This document shows positions 1 to 6,273 of a stretch of 13,409 nt of DNA, piece after piece. This stretch comes from JAYPEY01 sp964519245 (GTDB lineage: Bacteria; Verrucomicrobiota; Verrucomicrobiia; Limisphaerales; JAYPEY01). Numbering within the stretch: the stretch's first letter is position 1; each line of letters starts with the position of its first letter. The stretch lies in the NCBI GenBank assembly GCA_964519245.1, contig CAZFLK010000160.1, positions 1 to 13,409 of the forward strand, given 5' to 3'. The notes below the pieces were generated by a model. The model did no database searches. It saw only the letters and a list, made by a program, of their open reading frames with translations, and was not told the origin of the DNA. The translations under genes were made by a program, and so were the position numbers.

Positions 1-43
1 GTGCGGCTTCGAATTGGAATGACTTGCGTAGTTCGACGTTCAT
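1..43 (-). CDS. Start of a probable 6-pyruvoyl/6-carboxy-tetrahydropterin synthase (partial, cut by left edge)
   Basis: Only the first 14 codons lie in the window, from an ATG at 43. They read MNVELRKSFQFEAA, and the next codon begins with C. This resembles the N-terminus of the PTPS/QueD family, where a first beta strand ends in a Phe-x-Ala-Ala-His motif whose His binds the catalytic zinc. The truncated codon is compatible with that His, but the base that would prove it is outside the window. Family members act on 7,8-dihydroneopterin triphosphate, leading to queuosine or biopterin-type cofactors. The ATG lies 25 bases after the LuxC-like stop codon on the same strand, so co-transcription is likely. 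No clear Shine-Dalgarno precedes it. The call rests on a very short peptide and is tentative. Confidence 0.5.
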   Translation of the reverse strand, partial: MNVELRKSFQFEAA

Positions 44-68
44 TGGGATGCGGGGTGGGGGTGCGGGA

Positions 69-1448
69 TCATTGTTCCCAGTCGGTCCAGGTGACGAGGT
101 TGGCGAGAGCGGGTTGGCCGTCGTGGCGCCAGGTCAGGGGCGGATGTTGCATGCGGCCGAGCGGGCAGACGCGCGTGGCTCCGAATCGGGCGAAGGACGT
201 GGCCAGTTCCTCGAGGCGTTCCTCGGCGGCGGAAAGACCGACGGTTGAGATATGCTCGCGGACGGGTTCGAGGTTGCGCATGACCTCGGCGGCGTCCCGG
301 ACTTCCTTGACGTAGACAAATCGGTTGCCGCAGGAGGGTTGCCATTGGGGGTCGGCTTCGAAGACGACCGTCCAGTTGGTGGAGCCTTCGCTTTGCCAGA
401 GCCGGGTATCGCCGCTATCGGCTGAGCGGAGTTCGTAGATGGAGCGTCGGGTTGCGATATCGGCGGCTTCCTGTGTGGTGAGTTTGCCGCGTGGTTGTTT
501 CTTCTCCAGTTTGTCGAGCTCTTCGGCGAGTTGCTTGGCGAAGACCCGGGGTTCGACGGTTCCGCCTTTCTCGACATAGATGGCCTGTGGGGAAAGGCAG
601 CCGCGTTGATCCCAGGCGACGATGTCGAGGGCCGCGTTGTGCAGGGTTTCCGATGCGAGGAAGCCGTCGAGCATTTCCTGGCCGATGAAGCCGAGGCTGA
701 GCTTGTGTCCGTAGCCGAGGAACTTCACCGTCAGAGGCAGTCGTTCCCGGACGGAGCGGATGGTTTCGTCGGATCCCGTGGCGGTCACGCAGTTGGCCTC
801 CTCGAACAAGGGATCCTCGAACTGACGGTTGCCGCCGGCCCATTCGGCGATCTCGAAACAGGCGCCCATCTTGGGCTCTTCCTCGTAGATGGAGTGGGCG
901 AAGGCGCGGGGAATGAAGGAGGCGCCTCGGCTGCACTTGATGAACTGGGAGGAGCCGACGACCAGTCCGGACACCATGCTGGCCAGGGTCGGGTTCGGGA
1001 GTTGTCCCGAGCAAATGTGAACGATCAACTCGGGGCCGGTGGCCAAGGCGGAGCGGTCGGAGAAACGTTCCTCCTTGTTGGTCGACATGCCGTCGAGTCG
1101 ACGCATGTGACCGAACTCCTGGGAGACCAGGGCTTCGAGGTTCTCCTTGGTCAACTGCTCGAAGAATGTGGCCAGTCCGCGTTCGAGGGTGGGGGCGGTG
1201 AAGCCGGTTTGTTCCGGGCCTTTCTCAAGGACGAGTCGGCGGAACCGGTAATCCGGATCCCTCCAGTTCTCGCCGACTTTGGCCAGCGCGCCGATCATGT
1301 TTCCGGTGGAACGCCACTCGAGGAATTCCCGTCGATTGCGGCGCAGGGCGAGGGCCGCCTCGCGCACCAGGGTGGGCGTCAGGGCATCCTCTCCGCCGAG
1401 GTCAGCGAAATAGGATGTGGTGAAATCGGAATTGCTTTCCATTTCCAT
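69..1448 (-). CDS. LuxC-family acyl-CoA reductase (fatty aldehyde-forming)
   Basis: The 459-residue protein is slightly shorter than luminous-bacterial LuxC. LuxC enzymes reduce an activated acyl group with NADPH to an aldehyde through an acyl-cysteine intermediate. The presumed nucleophile is C284 in the segment DQRGCLSPQ, very close to the position known for Vibrio LuxC (about 286). Other LuxC-like stretches are HICSGQLPN (144-152) and FIKCSRG (169-175). There is no signal peptide or membrane segment, so it should be cytoplasmic. It starts 19 bases after the stop of the LuxE-like gene, and the two should form one acyl-activating and reducing complex. A second Met at residue 3 could also start translation; neither has a good ribosome site. 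The family call is strong. The acyl substrate is unknown, and no luciferase subunit gene is in the window. Confidence 0.85.
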   Translation of the reverse strand: MEMESNSDFTTSYFADLGGEDALTPTLVREAALALRRNRREFLEWRSTGNMIGALAKVGENWRDPDYRFRRLVLEKGPEQTGFTAPTLERGLATFFEQLTKENLEALVSQEFGHMRRLDGMSTNKEERFSDRSALATGPELIVHICSGQLPNPTLASMVSGLVVGSSQFIKCSRGASFIPRAFAHSIYEEEPKMGACFEIAEWAGGNRQFEDPLFEEANCVTATGSDETIRSVRERLPLTVKFLGYGHKLSLGFIGQEMLDGFLASETLHNAALDIVAWDQRGCLSPQAIYVEKGGTVEPRVFAKQLAEELDKLEKKQPRGKLTTQEAADIATRRSIYELRSADSGDTRLWQSEGSTNWTVVFEADPQWQPSCGNRFVYVKEVRDAAEVMRNLEPVREHISTVGLSAAEERLEELATSFARFGATRVCPLGRMQHPPLTWRHDGQPALANLVTWTDWEQ

Positions 1449-1467
1449 GGCCGTGTTCTGTGATCTT

Positions 1468-2544
1468 TCAGAGGGTCATGCGGGAGCAGCCGCGAGGTTC
1501 GGCGATCGAGGCCCGTCCGAGCAATTCAAATCCAACGCCGCGGCGAATGCCAAGATCCTCGGTCTGCAGTGCGGCGACGGACCGGAGGTTGGCGAGGTCG
1601 AAAAGGCGGATGAGTCCGGTTTCTCCTTCGGCTGCCTCCCGGCCGGTTTCCGGGGAGATGATCTGCGCCCTGGCCCAGGGAGGAAAAAGGAATGCGTTCG
1701 CGTCCCGGGCGTAGGCTTGAGAGCTCAATTCGCTCATGCCGTATTCGCGAACGATGTTCGCTTCGCCGACGCCGAGTTGTTGTCCGATGAGGCGATGGAG
1801 TTGCTCGCGGGAAAGCTCTCTCGAACGGCCCTTGTAGCCGCCGGTTTCCATGACGACGGAACCCGGAGGCAGGATGATGCGTTGGTTGGAGGCGTTCAAT
1901 TCGTCGAGGAGATGCACGAACAGGAAGGCCGTTCCCAATAGAACAACAGGCGTTTGCTCCTCGGTGGCTGCTTGGAGAAAGGCAAAGCAGGCCTTTGAGT
2001 CGATGGTCCAGGCATGGGATCCATCGAGTCTGCCGAGCCATTCGGAGTCTCCGGAGCCGAATGCGGTCGTGACAGTTTCGAACATGTGGACGAGTGAGGA
2101 CCGGGGCGCTTTCATGGGCCGCGGCGTCAACAGGCCGAAGCGGACGGGCAGGGTCGCTTCTTTCAGGACGTGTCTCTTGAACCAGGGTTTCAGGGAAGTC
2201 TCGTAGAGAGCCAAGGATTCCTCGTTGTGGAAATGACGGCTGGGAGTTTGATCGGTTGTGCCGCTGGAGTGGAAGACATGGGTTCGTTGCGTCGGGGGCA
2301 GGGTGGTTACGTCGGCTTCCTTGAATGCGGCTGCCGGCAGCGCTGGAATGTCCCGCCAACCGGACAAGGAACCGGGCTCGATGCCGCGGGCCCGGCACAG
2401 TTTCTGAAGCGGTTGATTCGCTTCGAATTGCAGGGCGAAGAGTTCGAGGGCGAGCCGGTTGAAGTCTTCCGGGGACGGGCCGCCTTTCGCGATGATGTCG
2501 CCCATTCGCGCGCAGTAGTCCGTGTATGTCGTGTCGAGAGTCAT
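1468..2544 (-). CDS. LuxE-family acyl-protein synthetase (acyl-activating, AMP-forming)
   Basis: The 358-residue protein belongs to the LuxE/PaaK branch of adenylate-forming enzymes. Visible motifs in order are SSGTT (93-97, the nucleotide-binding loop), ETGGYKGR (233-240), EYGMSEL (267-273) and EDLG (329-332). The C-terminus holds C353 in EPRGCS. In Vibrio LuxE a Cys near the C-terminus (364) accepts the acyl group before transfer to LuxC, and C353 sits in the equivalent place. It should activate a carboxylic acid with ATP and pass the acyl group to the LuxC-like protein encoded just downstream. The frame stays open upstream for 60 more codons, but that stretch is Arg/Pro-rich and unlike the family, so the ATG at 2544 was chosen. 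No Shine-Dalgarno is evident. The gene diverges from the Tricorn-like gene across 178 bases. The substrate is not known. Confidence 0.85.
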   Translation of the reverse strand: MTLDTTYTDYCARMGDIIAKGGPSPEDFNRLALELFALQFEANQPLQKLCRARGIEPGSLSGWRDIPALPAAAFKEADVTTLPPTQRTHVFHSSGTTDQTPSRHFHNEESLALYETSLKPWFKRHVLKEATLPVRFGLLTPRPMKAPRSSLVHMFETVTTAFGSGDSEWLGRLDGSHAWTIDSKACFAFLQAATEEQTPVVLLGTAFLFVHLLDELNASNQRIILPPGSVVMETGGYKGRSRELSREQLHRLIGQQLGVGEANIVREYGMSELSSQAYARDANAFLFPPWARAQIISPETGREAAEGETGLIRLFDLANLRSVAALQTEDLGIRRGVGFELLGRASIAEPRGCSRMTL

Positions 2545-2722
2545 GCGGTTTTGTTTGGATGATTGTCGGCTGGTTGACCGCCACAGCCGGGAGGGACTGG
2601 TAATCCGGTACGGACGCGCGCGCAAGTGGATTTCCCGTTCAGGGAGGGCGTTGGGAGCTGGCGTTTCTGGCTGGCGATAAACCGTTTGCTCGGGGCGGCA
2701 GGAAGCCGTTAGCCTGCCGGGC
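2545..2722. promoter_or_regulatory. Divergent intergenic region between the LuxE-like and Tricorn-like genes
   Basis: These 178 bases separate two divergent start codons and must carry, or overlap, promoters for both directions. I could not identify convincing -35/-10 pairs, a palindromic operator or a riboswitch here. The left part is GC-rich with a CG-rich run near 2612-2622. Neither flanking gene has an obvious Shine-Dalgarno at normal spacing. Confidence 0.35.
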
Positions 2723-5700
2723 ATGATTCATCGCGCCTCGCTTCGGTTTCGCCGCGGCACACGGTTTCTGTCGGTCTGGCTCTTGATCCTGACGATTGCC
2801 CACGTCTCGGGAGCGTCCACACGCTTGATACGCATGGCGTCCTCGCCGGCGCTTTCCCCGGATGGCGGCATCGTGGCATTCGCCTGGAAGGGCGATATCT
2901 GGAGCGTTCCGATTGGTGGAGGCAAGGCGACCCAATTGACGCGTCATCCCGCCGTGGATGGCGATCCCGCATTTTCCCCGGGTGGGCGTCGGATTGCCTT
3001 TGTCAGCGGTCGCTCCGGCAGCGATCAGATTTACCTGATGGCTGCGGGCGGAAGCGAACCGGTCAAGCTGACCCATCACAGCGAGGGTTACTCGATTGAG
3101 GAGTGGAGCCCGGATGGCAGGCATGTCCTGGCGAGCATTCAGCGCGATCACTTCTGGCGTCACGCAGAGCGATTCACCGAGGTGGCCATAAGCAAACCGG
3201 GATTGGACCAGATCCTGTTCGACGCCTACGGGAAGAACGGAAGGTTGAGCTCGGACGGCCGGCGGTTGCTGTTCACTCGCGAAGGGGAACGGGAATGGCG
3301 CAAGGGTTACCAGGGATCTCGCGCCGCCCAGATCTGGCTTTACGACCGGGATGAAGAAACGTTCCGGCAAGTCCTCAATCATGAAGCCGGCTCGCGGTGG
3401 CCGCTTTGGAAGCCAGATGGCAAGAGCTTTTACTATGTGGGGCAGCGCGACGGCGTGTTCAATCTCAGGGAGCGCGATCTGGCCAGTGGCGAGGAACGGC
3501 AGTTGACGCATTTTAAGGATGACTCGGTGATGTACCCTGCCATTTCGCGCGATGGGTCAACGCTGGTTTTTCGTCATCTGTTTGACCTGTATGCGTTTCA
3601 CCCGGGCAAGGATAAGAAACCGAGGAAGTTGAGCATAGAGTTTCCCGGTGACAGCGATTGGATCACGGAGGAACGGCGGGTTCTCACCCAAGCGACAAAT
3701 GTTTCGTTCTCCAGGGATGGCTTGGAGGTTGCGTTCATTGCCGGCGGGGATCTCTGGGTCATGGACACCGAGTTGAAGGAGCCCGTTCAGATCACCGACA
3801 CGCCCGAAGAGGAGAACGAACCGCTGTTTTCTCCGGACGGAGGGAGCATTGTTTTCACCAGCGACAAAGGCGGGCAGGGCGATCTTTGGAAGGCGGAGCG
3901 TAAGGACAACGAGCAGTATTGGTGGCAGAACCGGGAGTTCAAACTTACACGGCTCACGAACGATCCGGAAGTCGAGCACAACACGGACTGGAGCCCCGAT
4001 GGGAAACACATTTCGTTTCTGCGCACGCGGGGTGATTTCTGGGTCATGAAGCCGGATGGCAAGGGGAAGCGGAGACTCTTCGAATCCTGGAACAACCCGC
4101 AGTATGACTGGTCGCCCGACGGCAAGTGGATCGTCTATGCGGTGTCGGACAACGACTTCAATCGCGATGTCTGGATCCGCCCCATCGACGGCCACCGGGA
4201 GCCTTACAACCTCTCTCGCCATCCCGACAACGACGACACGCCGAGGTGGTCGCCCGATGGGCGGTTGATCGCTTTCACTGGCCGGCGGCGCGCGACCGAA
4301 ACGGATGTCCATTACGTTTGGCTTCGCGAGGAGGATGACCAAAAGAACACGAGGCAACGCACGTTGGAAAAGGCCCTGGAAAAGATGAAGAAGGGACGCG
4401 TCAAGAAGCCTTCCCCCCAATCTGCCGTGAAGCCGGAACCAAACCAGGGCGACCAGAAGCCGGCCGTCCGGTCGATGAAGGGCGAGGACGCCAAGCCGGT
4501 CGCCTCCGCGCCGGAGAAGAAGAAGCCCGAACTGGTCATCAACTTTGACGGGTTGAATGAACGGCTGAAACGCATCTCGATTTCGGACAGCGCCGAGTCC
4601 GGATTGTTCTGGTCGCACGATTCCAAGAAGTTGGCTTTCGCTGCGACGATTGACGGCAAGCGCGGCACCTACACCGTTGATATTCCGGGAGGATCGAAGC
4701 CGGCCTTGTTGTCGACGAAGACCGGCAGCCAGGCGCGTTGGATGGCCAAGGGAAACCAGATCCTGTGGTTGTCCGAGGGTAAGCCGGGAACCTTGAGCTC
4801 GACTGGGAAGACGTCTTCGTATGCGTTCAATGCGCACCAGCGGGTCGACCTGCCGGCCAAGTTCCAGGCAGCCTTCGACATTGCCTGGCGCGCCATGCGC
4901 GACCATTTCTATGACGCCAAGCTCGGCAATCGCGATTGGAACGCGGTGCGCACGAAATACCGCGACATGGCCGGAGAGTCGCCCGACGGACGCACATTGG
5001 GCCAGGTCGTGAACCTGATGCTCGGCGAGTTGAACGGCTCCCATCTCGGCTTCTACTACCGCGGGCCTTCGACCACGCCTTCCGCAGCCAGCCCGCAGTG
5101 GAGCGAAAGCACGGCCCACCTGGGCGTGCGGTTCGACGCTGCTTACAAAGGGCCTGGGTTGAGGGTGCGCGATGTGCTGCCGGAGAGCCCGGCGACCGAC
5201 CAGGCCAGCCGCATCCGGCCCGGAGAAGTTGTTCTGTCGATCGACGGAATGAAGGTGGATGGGGCCACCGATCTCGGTTCCGCGCTCACAGGCAGGCCCG
5301 ACCGGGACATTGTTCTCGAGGTGCAATCCGCTGCCAAGGCGAAGAAGGGTAAACGCAGGAAGAAGAAGTCAGAGGATGGCAACGGAGCCCGCGAGATCCG
5401 CGAGGTCACGCTTCGGCCGATCAGCTACGGTCGCGCACGGTCCCTGCTGTACGAGAAGTGGATCGATGGCAACCAGGCCGCGGTGGCCAAGGCGTCCAAG
5501 GGGCGTTTGGGTTATCTACACATCCAAGGCATGAACATGACGAGCTTCTACCGCTTTGAGGAGGAGCTCTATTCGGTTGCCGCGGGCAAAGAAGGCATTC
5601 TGATCGATGTGAGGGAGAATGGCGGCGGTTCCACCACCGATCATTTGTTGACGATTCTGACGCAGCCGCGGCACGCGATCACCGTGCCCCGGGGCGGAGG

Positions 5701-6124
5701 GCGAGGTTACCCCCACGACCGCAAGATCTATGCTTCATGGAACAAGCCCGTTGCCGTGCTTTGCAATCAGAACAGCTATAGCAATGCGGAGATCTTCAGC
5801 CATGCCATCAAGACCCTGAAACGAGGCAAGGTGATCGGCGTTCCGACCGCCGGCGGCGTGATCAGCACGGGCGGACGCAGCATCATGGATATCGGCTACC
5901 TGCGCATGCCCTTTCGGGGGTGGTATTTGCTGAATGACGGCCAGGACATGGAGCTGCATGGCGCTGTCCCGCATCATATTGTCTGGCCGGAACCCGGCGA
6001 TCTTCCCTCGGGCTCAGACCCCCAACTCAAACGCGCCATCAAGGCCCTGACCAAGGATGTGAAGAAGTATCGGAACCGTCCTCAGCCACCGCTCATCAAT
6101 TCCAGTGAGCGGGATGGGAAATAG
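2723..6124 (+). CDS. Secreted Tricorn-like S41 peptidase with beta-propeller and PDZ domain
   Basis: The 1133-residue protein has a Sec signal: basic residues 1-14, a hydrophobic core at 15-29 and a likely cut near 31. It should act in the periplasm or outside the cell. Residues about 40-530 carry repeated SPDG-type beta-propeller motifs, at least ten (for example SPALSPDGG, WSPDGKH, WSPDGRL), and one more near 630. Residues about 533-603 form a Lys/Pro/Ala-rich linker. A Tricorn-core segment follows with H774 in NGSHLGF as the likely catalytic His, then a PDZ domain (about 795-900) with a Lys/Arg-rich insertion near 871-884. The likely nucleophile is S1020 in NSYSNAEIF, and PTAGGV lies downstream. 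The order propeller, His, PDZ, Ser matches Tricorn family S41B, which degrades peptides after other proteases. It converges on the ThuA-like gene. Confidence 0.9.
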   Translation: MIHRASLRFRRGTRFLSVWLLILTIAHVSGASTRLIRMASSPALSPDGGIVAFAWKGDIWSVPIGGGKATQLTRHPAVDGDPAFSPGGRRIAFVSGRSGSDQIYLMAAGGSEPVKLTHHSEGYSIEEWSPDGRHVLASIQRDHFWRHAERFTEVAISKPGLDQILFDAYGKNGRLSSDGRRLLFTREGEREWRKGYQGSRAAQIWLYDRDEETFRQVLNHEAGSRWPLWKPDGKSFYYVGQRDGVFNLRERDLASGEERQLTHFKDDSVMYPAISRDGSTLVFRHLFDLYAFHPGKDKKPRKLSIEFPGDSDWITEERRVLTQATNVSFSRDGLEVAFIAGGDLWVMDTELKEPVQITDTPEEENEPLFSPDGGSIVFTSDKGGQGDLWKAERKDNEQYWWQNREFKLTRLTNDPEVEHNTDWSPDGKHISFLRTRGDFWVMKPDGKGKRRLFESWNNPQYDWSPDGKWIVYAVSDNDFNRDVWIRPIDGHREPYNLSRHPDNDDTPRWSPDGRLIAFTGRRRATETDVHYVWLREEDDQKNTRQRTLEKALEKMKKGRVKKPSPQSAVKPEPNQGDQKPAVRSMKGEDAKPVASAPEKKKPELVINFDGLNERLKRISISDSAESGLFWSHDSKKLAFAATIDGKRGTYTVDIPGGSKPALLSTKTGSQARWMAKGNQILWLSEGKPGTLSSTGKTSSYAFNAHQRVDLPAKFQAAFDIAWRAMRDHFYDAKLGNRDWNAVRTKYRDMAGESPDGRTLGQVVNLMLGELNGSHLGFYYRGPSTTPSAASPQWSESTAHLGVRFDAAYKGPGLRVRDVLPESPATDQASRIRPGEVVLSIDGMKVDGATDLGSALTGRPDRDIVLEVQSAAKAKKGKRRKKKSEDGNGAREIREVTLRPISYGRARSLLYEKWIDGNQAAVAKASKGRLGYLHIQGMNMTSFYRFEEELYSVAAGKEGILIDVRENGGGSTTDHLLTILTQPRHAITVPRGGGRGYPHDRKIYASWNKPVAVLCNQNSYSNAEIFSHAIKTLKRGKVIGVPTAGGVISTGGRSIMDIGYLRMPFRGWYLLNDGQDMELHGAVPHHIVWPEPGDLPSGSDPQLKRAIKALTKDVKKYRNRPQPPLINSSERDGK

Positions 6125-6154
6125 TCCCGTTAGCTGCGAACGCGGAGGAGACAA

Positions 6155-6244
6155 GGAACCACCCTCTTACGAAGGCGGCTACAGAGGGGCACGCGCGGGA
6201 GTGCGTAGGTGATGGGAACCACCGTCTTGGGACGGCGGCCACAG
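6155..6244. repeat. Two copies of a 30-base hairpin-forming repeat, 60 bases apart
   Basis: Copy one is 6155-6184 and copy two is 6215-6244. They match at 25 of 30 positions, sharing GGAACCACC at the start and GGCGGC then ACAG at the end. Each can fold. In copy two CCGTC (6222-6226) pairs perfectly with GACGG (6231-6235) around the loop TTGG; copy one has the same stem with one C/A mismatch. A shorter resemblance (a CAC...GGGAG stretch) follows each copy. The pair lies in the 149-base gap between two convergent genes, where it might help end transcription or be a dispersed palindromic element. It has no T-tract, so it is not a classical intrinsic terminator. Confidence 0.65.
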
Positions 6245-6273
6245 GGAACTGCGCACACGGGAGGGTGGAATCC

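Noticed and set aside
495..1463. Plus-strand open frame of 322 codons opposite the LuxC-like gene
   Set aside because: Mirror frame of a recognisable LuxC gene, rich in Gly/Glu/Ala without motifs.
69..2544. A bioluminescence operon
   Set aside because: Only LuxC- and LuxE-type genes are present. No luciferase or acyl-transferase gene is seen, and such pairs also occur in non-luminous bacteria.
2545..2724. Upstream extension of the LuxE-like gene to an ATG at 2724
   Set aside because: The extra 60 residues are Arg/Pro/Ser-rich, unlike LuxE N-termini, and would overlap the divergent Tricorn-like start.
3557..5326. Long minus-strand open frame of 589 codons inside the Tricorn-like gene
   Set aside because: It is antisense to a gene with clear domains, the translation has no recognisable motifs and is Arg/Val/Pro-rich, as expected from a high-GC mirror frame.
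6155..6244. CRISPR array
   Set aside because: Only two imperfect copies, the stretches between them share sequence rather than being unique spacers, and no cas gene is near.
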